From assembly GCA_025769875.1 (NCBI GenBank), contig JAGFNK010000738.1:1-23363 (forward strand): a DNA stretch of 23,363 nucleotides, given 5' to 3'. This document shows, piece by piece, positions 1 through 9,100 of this stretch. The translations under genes were made by a program, and so were the position numbers. Each line of letters starts with the position of its first letter. The first letter of the stretch is position 1. This DNA comes from Russula earlei. Taxonomy: Eukaryota > Basidiomycota > Agaricomycetes > Russulales > Russulaceae. The notes under the pieces were generated by a model. The model had not been told where the DNA came from, ran no database searches, and worked only from the letters and a program-made list of their open reading frames with translations.

Positions 1-279
1 ATTCAGGGGTAGAATGTTAGTCCTACCTGCTCCCTGAATTTGAGGAACTTGACATGACTATGGTTCTCGGTGAACATGTCGGCTGGGTTGTTAGCCCCTT
101 CAATAAAGAATAACTCCACCTGTTTGTTTTGTATGACTTCACAAAGGAAGTGATAGTGCAAATCAATGTGTCTGATGCACTTCTCTTGTACAGGGTTGGA
201 GGCTAAGAATATTGAGCCTTGATTGTCACTGAACAATGGGATCGGAGCAAGATTGATGCCAAGTTCTGTTAGTAAGGAC
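1..279 (-). pseudogene. Ty1/Copia pol, RNase H C-terminal segment
   Basis: The minus strand encodes the last part of a Copia polyprotein. Reading from 279 down, the frame passes ELGINLAPIPLFSDNQG, then HIDLHYHFLCE and FFIEGANNPADMFTE. These are the RNase H signatures seen at the end of Copia pol: the Asp of the DNQ motif, the HIDxxYHF block, and the A-D-x-F-T block. The frame is open from 279 to about 15. It belongs to the same element as the integrase and gag at 3551-6266, in the right order and strand, but the two parts are separated by a 3.27-kb insertion and the reverse transcriptase between them is absent. The 3' LTR would lie left of the window. Confidence 0.85.
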
Positions 280-631
280 TTATTGCCGTTTTCAGCGCAC
301 TTGGCGGAGTTTGAATTCCACCCAAATCGGTGCAGAAAACCCTCTCAAACGTGCGGGGTGAATATCTCCCTCAAAACAGCTTTAATTCACATGAAACTTA
401 TTGTCCCTGAATCGCCTGAATGAGGGCTAGGCAGCCCCATTGTTTTCATGAGATTTGAGTGAGAATTGGTGGAGCTGGTCTCAAGCCACCTCCAGATATG
501 TATTAGATGAATTACAACTCAAAATCATGGTCTATATCTATTATTTTTCCCTCATGTTGTACCCATGGGCTGTCTTGAGGCAGCCCCATAGTGTTTTTGA
601 CTCAATCGTTGTGGTGTGCAACGTCATTTCC
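280..631 (+). repeat. Left inverted terminal repeat of element 1
   Basis: Starts TTATTGCCGTTTTCAGCGCA and matches, with scattered substitutions, the reverse complement of 3199-3550 and both ends of element 2. Similarity to the other arms stops after ATTTCC at 631. This arm keeps more CpG than the others. Confidence 0.85.
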
Positions 632-2033
632 CTCATATTGTGTGACAGTAGCACGGTCGTGTGCCGGGAAGGAGCCCCCCCAGGAAGTGCACACCTGAGC
701 CCATGGGGCGGTGAAGTGTGTCCAAGAATGCAGAATGACTTCATAAGACTGAAGCTCCAAAGAGGAGGAGCACCTAGTGGGAACGCGAGAACGTGTTTGT
801 TCATTCGACTGCACTCAGGTTCACACAGATGATAAGGGAACAACAGGGCAACTTTATTCAACATGGTAGCAGATACAGGTTAGAACTAAGGCTAAGGGAC
901 AGGAAAAGCACAAAAGACAGTCATATGAAAGGAAATCTAGACGTGAGAAGGGGACCGAAGCTGGACAACGTGAGGTATCGAGTCGTGGTCTCCAGCGGCT
1001 GTGGTAGTGGCGTGTGGCAATTTGTGAAGGATGGCCAAGGCCAGGTGTGGTGATGAGGGGTGTGGTCGAGTCGCGACATGAGGAGGGGGAGACGATGCAA
1101 AGGAGAGGCTGGAGGGGGGATAGGGAGAGTGCTGGTGGGTGGTCGCTTGGGCGCTGATGGCGCTGCCGAACGCGATTGCAGGTGGGACGATTGGAGAACT
1201 TGGATGGCAGATGTGAGGGAGAGGAGCGAGGGGGCATGGAAGTAGAAAGGGAGAGGGAAGACGGTGGCAGGCTGGGAAATGAATGCATAGGCGGCGTGCA
1301 GATCTCTGACTAACAAAATGAGAGTCTAGTAAAAAAGGGGAGAAAAGCATACCGAAATGTACAGTAGCAACACTGTCCGATGGCAACGAAGACAGCGGCG
1401 TGGTATGGGGCTCTTCGGCTGTGCGTTGGGACTCGTCAGTGCATGGTGAAGGCGGGGGCATTGAGGGCGAGGGCATGCGGCGTTTGATGGGGGCGAGGGT
1501 GGCGTGCTGGCGGCGATGATGATGATGATGTGAGGACGAAGAGGAGATGGCACAAAAGGAATACACACATATGTACTCTTGTAAGCGATTCACGGCCAGC
1601 CATATAGCTGTGTGGGTGAGTCAACATTGAGGCCGTGCGCCTTTGCGACAATTTTGCATGTCTTGTGGTCCATGCGTTTGTGCTGTAGTGAGTTCCCAGG
1701 CTTCTACATTTACATAGGCATAGGACTCTTCCTCCCCATCCTCATCAATAGCAGGAAGGGATGTCTTGGAAGCCTGAGCTCATGGTTGTGATCGCTTTGG
1801 TCGAGTGGGAGTGCCTGAGCTGTCACTTTCATTTCCACCAGTTTTTTTTTTGGGCAGCCTTCCTTTGGCCAGTAGTACGTGTCGGTGCAGGCCGGCGTTT
1901 TGAAGCACGTTGCTTCAAGCCCATGAGGGTTTAGGGGGTTGAAATGGAGGGGTAGAGCAAGGTATGGTGAGCAGCTCTGGGAAGGGAAGAACACCCTGTC
2001 GTTGTCCTGGAGTAGGAGTGGACAGGTGGACGG
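632..2033. other. Insert in element 1 with no recognisable gene
   Basis: This stretch has no counterpart in element 2 and replaces the gag-like region found there. The plus strand is purine and G rich; the minus strand reads as Ser/Pro/His-rich low-complexity frames (for example 937-1593) that resemble no family I know. There is a short GAT repeat near 1515-1530 and a run of T near 1842. I see no promoter, intron or domain that would support a gene. Confidence 0.5.
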
Positions 2034-3071
2034 TTGATGAATAAGCCACACAACTCTTTACACACCGTCTCGTCTGTCGCCACAGTAGCCTCAGTCGTGC
2101 CAGCCGCCGACTTTGCATCAGTCTCTGTCTTAGCCTCGCCCATACTCGTCAGTTCAGCCCAGTCCGTCATAGCACCAGCATCACCAGCCGCCACTGTCTC
2201 CACCCTGCCCTCAGCCTCAGCCTTCTCAGTCTCAGCCGCCACCACCGCGCCCCTAGTTTTGCCAGCCGTCTCCGTCGCCCCAGCTTCAGATCAGTCAACT
2301 GCTGCCACCGCGCTCTTAGCCTTGCCAGCCGCCTTAGTCTCGTCAGCCGCCGCCATAGCCTCAGCCTCAGCCACTGACGTCTTAGCGCCACACGCCACCG
2401 CCTCCACCACCGTCTCACAAGCCACCGCCGCCACGCCCTTGTCAGCCACAGCCGCCGTCACCCCTGCGTTGCCCTCAGTCGTTGCCTCCGCCCCGTCCGC
2501 CTCCACCATCGCACCAGCTCAGTCCGCCACCACCTTCTCAGTCTCAGCCTCAGTCTTCTCAGTCACAGCCGCCGCTTTAGTAGTTTCGCGCGACACTAGC
2601 ACCGCCGCACCGTCGCAACCCCTCGCCACCAGCACCACCCCAGAAGACCAAGAAGGCCTCGGCCACGAACTTAGCCACGACACACCACAACAGGAGCAGA
2701 AGCCGCCACCACGCCGCCGCCGCCGCTGCAGGAGAAGCAGTCGCCAATGCCAACAGCACACCGCACACCACCTCCCACATCACCTCCCCATCCATTCGCG
2801 TGCTCTCGCCCACGTCTGCTGCCGACACTTGCAGTGGAGACGACCCCGCCACCACTGCCGCAAGACGACCCCGCCACCACTGCCGCAAGACGACAGATCC
2901 CACCCCCGTGCAAGCCACCCCACGCATCCTCTTTCTCGAGTCCTCGCCACCTACGTCTCTATCTATGAACTCATGCTCACCGCCTACGCCTTCGCTCCTC
3001 ATCCACGCCTGCTGCCACCACCTGCAATGGAGACGACTCCTGTATATAAAAACACCCTAGCTACTCTGTAG
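2034..3071 (+). CDS. Val/Ala/Ser/Pro/Thr-rich ORF in element 1
   Basis: A 345-codon plus-strand ORF. Residues 12-210 are almost only V, A, S, P and T, and line up with the ORF in element 2: SSVATVASVVPAADFASVSV here, SAATVVSVVPATNFASASIL there. The remaining third is Pro/Arg/His-rich, contains a perfect 25-bp tandem duplication in the DNA, and ends inside the conserved TATA region. In element 2 the same region follows a gag-like domain, so here it may be the C-terminal tail of a gag-like protein whose N-terminus was replaced by the 632-2033 insert. The DNA is much richer in CpG than the element 2 copy. Low complexity means that ORF length alone proves little. I infer a degenerate element protein and cannot assign a function. 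Confidence 0.35.
   Translation: MMNKPHNSLHTVSSVATVASVVPAADFASVSVLASPILVSSAQSVIAPASPAATVSTLPSASAFSVSAATTAPLVLPAVSVAPASDQSTAATALLALPAALVSSAAAIASASATDVLAPHATASTTVSQATAATPLSATAAVTPALPSVVASAPSASTIAPAQSATTFSVSASVFSVTAAALVVSRDTSTAAPSQPLATSTTPEDQEGLGHELSHDTPQQEQKPPPRRRRRCRRSSRQCQQHTAHHLPHHLPIHSRALAHVCCRHLQWRRPRHHCRKTTPPPLPQDDRSHPRASHPTHPLSRVLATYVSIYELMLTAYAFAPHPRLLPPPAMETTPVYKNTLATL
2841..2890. repeat. Perfect tandem duplication, 2 x 25 bp
   Basis: The unit cgaccccgcc-accactgccg-caaga occurs at 2841-2865 and again, unchanged, at 2866-2890. The lack of differences suggests a recent slippage event. Confidence 0.9.
3043..3050 (+). promoter_or_regulatory. TATA box near right end of element 1
   Basis: TATATAAA followed by ACACCCTAG and a short inverted repeat CTACT..AGTAG (3061-3074). 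The same block occurs in element 2 at 14793. It points rightward, out of the element, like the U3/R border of a 3' LTR. Confidence 0.5.
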
Positions 3072-3198
3072 TAGAAAGAGTTCAGAATAGGACCCCTCTT
3101 TGCAACCCACTCCTCTCTGTCTGTGAAAAACAAGAAGGATGGTCAGAATCGAGAGGTGAGAGGGGTGATGAGTGGCTGGCCGTGACTCCAATTGCACT

Positions 3199-3550
3199 GG
3201 AAATAATGTTGCACACCACAACACTTGAGTCAAAAACACTATGGGGCTGCCTCAAGACAGCCCATGGGTACAACATGAGGGAAAAATAATAGATATAGAC
3301 CATGATTTTGAGTTGTAATTCATCTAATACACATGTGGAGGTGGCTTGAGTCCAGCTCCACCAATTCTCACTGAAATCTCATGAAAACAATGGGGCTGCC
3401 TAGCCCTCATTCAGGCAATTCAGGGACAATGGATTTCATATGAATTGACAGTGTTTTGAGGGAGATATTTATCCCACATGTTTGAGGGGGTTTTCTGCAC
3501 CAATTGGGGTGGAATTCAAGCTCTGCCAAGTGCGCTGAAAATGGCAATAA
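3199..3550 (-). repeat. Right inverted terminal repeat of element 1
   Basis: Reverse complement begins TTATTGCCATTTTCAGCGCA and follows the left arm over 352 bp. Similarity to element 2 continues further inward to the TATA box. Confidence 0.85.
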
Positions 3551-4475
3551 TCCATGTGGTACCTTTAGTGCATGCTTTGTCGCATTTGGGGTACATGGTC
3601 TCATTGTAGAGGGTGGTAGCATTATTGTAAAGTGTATTATTGGGAAGCCTCATGAAGAGTGAGGCTTTGATCCCCTCAGTGTGACCAAGGTAGATCATTA
3701 GTTTGCTTTTAGGCAAAAGTTTGTTGACTCAATGCTTTTCTGGTATGTGCACATATGCACCACAACCAAATACTCTGAGGTGTGATATATCAGGGACCTC
3801 ATTCTTTAGGACTTCATAGGGTGTACACCATTGAAGGCATCAGGCTGGTGTCCTATTGTAACAGTGTGTCCCATGACTCACTGCAAATTCCCACCAGGAG
3901 GGAGGTAGACAAGCTTCAAGGTGCATCGCCTGCGCTTTGTCCATTACAGTGTGCATAAAGCGCTCTGCACATCCATTCTGTTGTGGAGTGTAAGGGGCAC
4001 TTTGCAGGATTTTAATTCCTTCATCCTTTAGGATGTTGTCAAAGGCCTCAGATTTGTACTCTTTGCCAGCATCAGACATTCACTCTTTTATTCCTGCCTT
4101 ATATTGGTTCTTGACCATGGCAAGGAATTGTCTGATGGCCATTATGGTCAACTTTTTATTTTTTAAGAGTGTTTAGGTCCAAGTGGATACACTCAAATGG
4201 TGTGGAGGCACAAGTTTCAGAAGGGGGGTGCGCAGATGCAGGCATCTTGCCTTGCGCACAGCCAGGACATACTGGCTGTTCCTGAGGGATTTTCAGGTCT
4301 TCAGGGAGACCCTTGGTATGCATCTTAGCATGTGTTACAACATCCTTAGATGGGTGACCAAGGCATCAGTGTATGACATCATAATCTACCGCATAGATAA
4401 GAGAATGCACTTGCATGCTTTCAATTGAGGCATCTAACCAATATGTGGTTTGACCCAGGAATAAGGGGTAAGAGG
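3551..4475 (-). pseudogene. Ty1/Copia integrase with N-terminal zinc-binding region
   Basis: Minus-strand Copia integrase, read from right to left. The HHCC zinc-binding part is at about 4420-4230 (CLGHPSKDVV, then VCPGCAQGKM). The catalytic core follows: Asp codon 4177-4179 (HLDL), Asp 4071-4073 (SDAGKEY) and Glu 3963-3965 (QQNGCAERF). After that comes the linker with YLGHTEGIKASLFMRLPNN and TLYNETMYPKC. It is inactive as read. A TGA interrupts the zinc-binding motif (H-stop-CLGH, plausibly a CGA Arg codon changed by CpG deamination). A TGA lies just before MSDAG, where Trp is usual. A TAA lies near 4168. The DDE residues themselves are kept. The frame stops at 3551 where element 1 begins; the downstream reverse transcriptase is absent. 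Confidence 0.85.
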
Positions 4476-6266
4476 ACAGGATTATACGTCTGTCCTCTCA
4501 TAGGGAAAATGTCTATTGTTCCCTAATGCATGCATCCCTTGTTGTAAAAACTCCCCCATTGATAGTACCCAAGTATTAATTTTTGGAATATAGAGGACAG
4601 GGAAGATGCGCATTATAACTTGGCTTTGAGTTGACAGTGTGCCGAAGCAATACAGTGCCTTTTCCTTCCGCATATATTGTGTTATCAGCAGTTTTTACAG
4701 GGGATCTTTTGTGCAGCAAAGCCAGTGTATACTCAATGAAATCATTTATTTCAAAGGTGAAGTGCACTGATGCGCCAGAGTTAAGGAGCCATAAGGATCC
4801 CATCTTACTCAAGCTGTGCTTCCCTTTGGATCTCAAACAATTTTTGTTACATTCACTTTGAAGGGAAGTAGTCCCTTCGCTAATTTGTACATTGTTTGAT
4901 ACAAGCAAACTCTTATTAGACATATCTAGCCCGCTTTGGGGATGGGGAGATTCTATAAGGTTCTTTAGCAAGTGAAAGGAGGAAGGGAGGTGGATGCATG
5001 CTTCATTATCTTCAGGGTCACTGCCCCAATCAAGTGGTTCATCCAATGGAGTCAGAGCATGCTCAGGGGTGGCAGCACCTTCTGGGATACCATCATATAT
5101 GTCAAATAAATCCAACAGGTTTGTTTGTGTGAAGTCGCCATTGTCCTGGTCCATAGGCTCAGGGACAGGCAATGGTAGTTTGACTGCACTTGATGAGGCA
5201 GTGGATTGAGTCAAGATCTGCTGCTTGAGGGTCTTGACTGTCTGTATGGTGGGGGTTACCCAAAGATGGTCAGCAAGATCAAGTGCTTTGTTTAAGGCCT
5301 TGTAAGGGCTGTGAGTGTGTTTGCAAGGGTCAGTCACAGTAGTGATGGTTTGCTGTTGGATCCCCAAAGGACCCAGATGGGCAATAGTGGTAATGGTCAG
5401 GAGTGGGAGTGTGGCAACATCCGCAATGTGTGAGTGTCCAGGACCATGGCTGTGATCAGATTTCTCCTTGCCTTTCCCTTTTCCTTTTCCACCACACTTA
5501 CCATGCTGGCACTTATCCTTATCTTCATTGCACTTGGGCTTACTGCCCTGCTGCTGATTAGAGAAGGAGGGGTCACCATGCTTGGACTTAACAGCAGAGA
5601 GTTTCTGCATGCTGTGCTTTTTGTTAGTTCCACAATTGATCTCAGTTTGGTATTGAGAGACAACAGCCTCTCACATGTCCTTAGCATTAAGGTTGGCTAG
5701 TTCATAGTTCTGAGTGACAATGTGGATGAGCATTTCCCATTTCTGGGGAATGGTGGCAAGCATTATGAGCACCTGAAAGGCGTCAGGAATCATGAGGGAG
5801 GATGCAGTAAGGCACTGGAAGGCAGCATGAATTCAATCCAATTGTCAGCCAGGATGCTGGCTCAGGTTTATGCAAATGGAAATGGCTTCTTTGAAGTCCT
5901 TATAGATACTGGTGGTCATTGCTGTGCCATAAATGGTTTCAAGGCGATTCCAGATCGTCTCAGCATTGTCCAGGGCATGAGATCCTGCTGGATTGCAATG
6001 CTCAGTCTAAGGACCATATGACCAACTGTGATATCATTTCTTTTGTTCCATTCTTTCAAAGCTACCTGAGCAGCAGTCTGGGAAGCAATCTCTTTAGGAA
6101 GAGGCACCTGGGGAAGTCCAGGAAGGATTGGCATGTCAAAAGTGCCATTGCAATAACCCCACAGTCCAATGGACATGAGGTAGGCTTTCATAGCCTTTGA
6201 CCAGATACCATAGTTCACACCATCAAGGATGGGGACAACAGGGGCAGATGGTTGAGATGATGACAT
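4476..6266 (-). pseudogene. Ty1/Copia gag and protease
   Basis: Gag starts at 6266 (MSSSQPSAPVVPILDGVNYG), 153 nt after the primer-binding site. The N-terminal block ILDGVNYGIWSKAMKAYLMS is the usual Copia gag start, followed by the ETIWNRLETIYGTAM block near 5985-5930. A frameshift near 5975-5990 separates these. The basic Lys/Gly stretch (GKCGGKGKGKGKEK) near 5480 stands where a nucleic-acid-binding tail is expected; I see no CCHC knuckle. The protease motif reads WLLNSGASVHF, so the catalytic Asp of D-S-G is Asn (codon 4780-4782, AAC). After the protease come PVLYIPKINTWVLSMGEFLQQGM (in two frames), typical of the pre-integrase segment. Frameshifts and the D-to-N change make this copy non-functional. 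Confidence 0.85.
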
Positions 6267-6419
6267 AGTAGCTGTTAGAAGGGGGCTTAGAGGTCATCAG
6301 CAAGAGTATTGTATTTAAACAGGCCGACATAGTCTCCCCAGAGGGTAGACTAGCTCACCACAGCATGCAAGTTACAGGGATGCTTCGCCATCATTGTGGC
6401 TGATGAAGGCGCATGGCTT

Positions 6420-6434
6420 GCAGGGCCCATAACC
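6420..6434 (-). promoter_or_regulatory. Copia primer-binding site, initiator-tRNA half type
   Basis: On minus it reads GGTTATGGGCCCTGC, directly after the LTR end CAACA. This is complementary to the anticodon stem-loop of initiator methionine tRNA (GCAGGGCCCAUAACC). Use of a tRNA-iMet half as primer is known for Drosophila copia and yeast Ty5. The same 15 bases follow a second LTR at 10397. Confidence 0.8.
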
Positions 6435-6741
6435 TGTTGCACAGCATAGAGCGCAGCTAACAGGCCAAGCAACCCACCTTAGAGGTTGTGCTAATGCTCA
6501 AGTGATATTGGGGTGTAGAGTGATGTGTATACTCATCTACATGTATGGTATTTATACCTCTATGCCCCAGGGCTGTTCCTAAGACCAAAAAAGGTGACTA
6601 CTGGTGTCCACTATATTGCGCACTCAGTGACATGTGATGTGGAAACATTCTAGATGCACCATAAGGCTGCATCTTGTGATAGATAGCATAGTATGCATAA
6701 CCCTAGTCCCACATGCATGACTACTATAGTTCTGTCTAACA
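6435..6741 (-). repeat. Copia 5' LTR
   Basis: 307 bp on minus, from TGTTAGACAGAAC (6741) to GCTGTGCAACA (6435), so TGTT..AACA ends. A TATA box (TATAAATA on minus) is at 6557-6550. The right border is set by the TG start and the left border by the adjoining primer-binding site. The 3' LTR is outside the window, so the target duplication cannot be tested; the flank to look for is tgtaa. Confidence 0.75.
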
Positions 6742-7155
6742 TGTAATATCTATGAGCAGATCTAGAACCTTGTATGAAGGTCTTCACCTTCTTTGATCTG
6801 TTTGGGTTCCAGTTCAACAAATTATACAGCTCCTTGAAGGCATTGGGGCCATTTCTGCTGGAGAAATCAAGAAGGCAATGTTACGAACCAAGGCCAGGTC
6901 CTGACCGTAGATGGTCCTATTTCACTCCAAAGAGATCGCTCTCATTTCGCATTACCAACTCCCTTCCGTTTTCTGGGCTATCCCTCCTGCAGTGCAAGAT
7001 ATTGCTATTGCAAAGACACTATAACACGACCAGACACCCATTTTCTAATCGGGTAATCATCGCGTGGCACCCACATGATCACCCAGCCACCAAGAACCCG
7101 AAACAGCGGCACAAACTCTTAGAAACCATCGCATAACTCATCTGACATCATCAAA

Positions 7156-7260
7156 GCTCCAATGACATCATGGCTGACTGAGCAACTCCACAGTGACCTC
7201 ATAGGCTCACTAAGTGCTCCACAGTGATATCATAATGATGTCATCACTCCACAATGATCA
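7156..7260 (+). repeat. About 30-bp degenerate tandem units in U3 of LTR B1
   Basis: Four units start at 7156, 7185, 7216 and 7246 with the pattern CTCCAcAgTGACaTCAT. The core TGACATCA resembles a bZIP (CRE-type) site. The same array is visible in the other two family-B LTRs. Confidence 0.6.
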
Positions 7261-7379
7261 GTAATGCGCTCAGTAAGCCTGAAACTTGACACAAGCAAGT
7301 TTATGCCTCTGTAGTCCTATTGGATGGTACCAAAGAGTCTAGAGTAGTCTCAGTTCTTTGTAATCAACCCTGTACACTG

Positions 7380-7387
7380 TATATAAG
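7380..7387 (+). promoter_or_regulatory. TATA box of LTR B1 with downstream hairpin
   Basis: TATATAAG, then 14 nt later the inverted repeat GGCAGTC..GACTGTCC (7402-7420) at the expected transcription start. Confidence 0.6.
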
Positions 7388-8098
7388 CCCCAATGAAGTA
7401 TGGCAGTCGTCAGACTGTCCATTTGTGATACTCTCATCTTCCTGGGTACTCCCCCGCGACCGCTCAGTCTAAAGATTCCCCTTGCTTCCAAGGTACTCTT
7501 CAACAACCGCCTTGTTTAAAGTCTCCTCGCTACACTGGCCTCCAGCCTTCGCCTTTGTCTCTTGCAACACCTACCAGTCCCCATCTGGTACCTCCTCATT
7601 GTTTGGCTCGTCCTCTTGTTCAACGCCGCCTTCGCCGCGTATCATCTGTTCCGACCCTTGCCCACCTGCTCCTGAGTCCTTAGTGATCAGCAGTACATGT
7701 CTTGACAGGCAATGTCTTGCAGTGGAAACTACCAAGATTCTGTGACTGCACCCCTAGGCCAAACATCTGATGATGATACTGTGGCATGAGATGATGAAGA
7801 TGAGCAGGACAAGCTTGTCTTTGAGGTTGAATCAAGTAGTATCCTTTCTGCAGTTGAAAAGGTGGATGCATTGTTTCTATTTGTACATGATATTTACATT
7901 ATTTCTCAGCTATAAGAAATCATCCATGGGGTATGATCAAGCCCCAGCACAAATGCAGTTGGCTCAATTAGATTGCCACATCTCAGCATGGCCAAACTGA
8001 TGTGGATGGCCTTCAATGACCTCTCATGTTAATTCTCATTGTTAAGACATGATGGTCATCCACTCACCAAATGATGTGTTAGTTCTTTTACTTCATGT

Positions 8099-8934
8099 TG
8101 TTGTGAACCAAGGCCAAGACCTGGCCACATTTCATTCTATTTCACTCAAAGTAACCTCTTTCACTTTGCATCATCTATCCACTTCTACTTCCAATGACCA
8201 TTCCCCTCTACAAGCATACAACACAAGCAATCATTGTCCTCCAAGTCTCTGTGGCTTGCTGAGACACCCTCCTCCCTTTTTGGGTAACCCACCATGTACC
8301 AGCCACATGGCCACTCAGCCACTAAGTCCTGAAACACTGGAAGGACTCCTAGACCTCCTAGAATGACCTATATGATGTCATAGAGTGCCACTGACATCAT
8401 GGCTGACTGAGCAACTCCACTATGACCTCATATGCTCACCAAGCACTCCACAGTGATATTATTATGATGTCATTGCTCCACAATGTCCCTAATTGTCCTG
8501 AGTCATCTATAGGTCTGACACAACAGGTTTATGTCCCTTGAATCTGATTGGAGCAGTCCATAGAGTCTGAGATATTTTCTATAGTTTGTACTCAGCTTTG
8601 TAACAAGTATATAAACCCAAATGTACCATGGCAGTCATCAGACTGTCCATTTGTGATACTCTCTCCTTCTAGGGTACTCCCCACAACTGCTCTGTCTAAA
8701 GATTCCCCTCGCTCCCAAGGTACTCTTTCACAACCACCTTGTCTAAAGCCCCCTTGCCACTCTGGCCTCAAGTATTTGCCTTTGCCTCCTGCAACATGTA
8801 CCGGTCCCCATCTGGTACCTCCTTGTCATTTGGCTTGTCCTCCTGCTCAACATGTTACTCAACATCTACCATCTGTTCCAGCCCTTGCCCATCTGCTCCT
8901 GAGTCCTTAGTGATCAGCAGTATGTGTCTTTACA
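8099..8934 (+). repeat. Solo LTR B2, TSD CATGT
   Basis: 836 bp, from TGTTGTGAACCAAGG to GTGTCTTTACA, flanked by CATGT at 8094-8098 and 8935-8939. It aligns with B1 throughout but is diverged, largely by C-to-T and G-to-A changes at former CpG sites; I count only two CpG. TATATAAA and the hairpin GGCAGTC..GACTGTCC are kept. This is the oldest-looking family-B copy. Confidence 0.88.
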
Positions 8935-8939
8935 CATGT

Positions 8940-9100
8940 CTTGTCAATTTGTTACTTCCTTGATACATGGGTCAAGCTCTGGAGTTTCTGTTGAGATTAC
9001 CACTGCTTTGGGTGGTCTGATGTAATCACAGCCCAGTTGCATTAATGTGTTGGCTCCCACAGACCAGGCACTGTGACGACTCACTGTTGAACAATCCAGT
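8940..9100 (-). other. Short open minus frame, unidentified
   Basis: Part of an open minus frame (to 9159) ending with PPKAVVISTETPELDPCIKE. It lies downstream of the minus-strand LTR-like region at about 9100-9535, where a leader or gag start could be expected, but no motif supports this. Confidence 0.2.

Larger units (their letters stand above)
280..3550 (+). mobile_element. Inverted-repeat element 1 (3271 bp) inside the Copia element
   Basis: The ends are inverted copies of each other, 280-631 and 3199-3550, both beginning TTATTGCC on their outward reading. The interior carries a plus-strand Val/Ala/Ser/Pro-rich ORF and, near the right end, a TATA box followed by sequence shared with element 2 (3040-3200 matches 14790-14960). 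No direct target duplication longer than TA is visible: outside is ..ggac on the left and tccatg.. on the right. It interrupts Copia pol, and the reverse transcriptase expected at this junction is missing. It could be a DNA transposon with long terminal inverted repeats and a TA target, or a DIRS-like or rearranged retroelement. No transposase or recombinase is recognisable. Confidence 0.75.
6879..7707 (+). repeat. Solo LTR B1, TSD GGCAA
   Basis: 829 bp, from TGTTACGAACCAAGG to GTCTTGACA, flanked by GGCAA at 6874-6878 and 7708-7712. TATA box TATATAAG at 7380-7387. Related copies are at 8099-8934 and 13421-14251 (reverse). No internal retroelement sequence adjoins, so it is a solo LTR left by LTR-LTR recombination; the TG..CA ends with 5-bp duplication are typical of Ty3/Gypsy or Copia integration. 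By hand count it keeps about 27 CpG. The ORF 7482-7745 inside it is a by-product. Confidence 0.9.
6797..8094 (+). pseudogene. Decayed reading frame split by a solo LTR
   Basis: Removing LTR B1 and one GGCAA copy joins 6878 to 7713 and gives a continuous frame: VQQIIQLLEGIGAISAGEIK, then KAMSCSGNYQDSV across the junction, an acidic stretch with one TGA at 7787, and FEVESSSILSAVEKVDALFL up to a TAA at 7913. After that the sense continues in another frame (QAPAQMQLAQLDCHISAWPN near 7938-7997). The composition (mixed, with heptad-like leucines) is that of an ordinary globular or coiled-coil protein, unlike the low-complexity ORFs elsewhere. I do not recognise the family. It may be a fragment of a host gene or of another transposon. 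Confidence 0.45.

Noticed and set aside
455..832. Open frame with SENWWSWSQATSRYVLDEL repeated in all four inverted arms
   Set aside because: It starts at TTG, not ATG, and lies in the terminal repeats. It is open in every arm because the arms are copies, not because of a shared gene.
2167..2761. Arg/Trp- and Ala/Val-rich minus ORFs
   Set aside because: Mirror frames of the low-complexity plus-strand ORF.
280..3550. TTA or TAA trinucleotide target duplication of element 1
   Set aside because: The left TTA and right TAA are inverted, not direct; only TA could be a direct duplication, and both bases are constant in all four ends.
6273..6741. Copia LTR ending at the plus-strand TGTTAGA of 6273
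   Set aside because: It gives neat 7-bp inverted ends but leaves 6 nt before the gag ATG and no primer site. The end at 6435 adjoins a clear tRNA-iMet site.
7482..7745. Pro/Ser-rich ORF, also seen at 8548-8910 and 13395-13685
   Set aside because: It lies in the R/U5 part of family-B LTRs; repetition comes from the LTR.
6879..8934. B1 and B2 as the two LTRs of one small element
   Set aside because: Each has its own different 5-bp duplication and they differ greatly in CpG loss.
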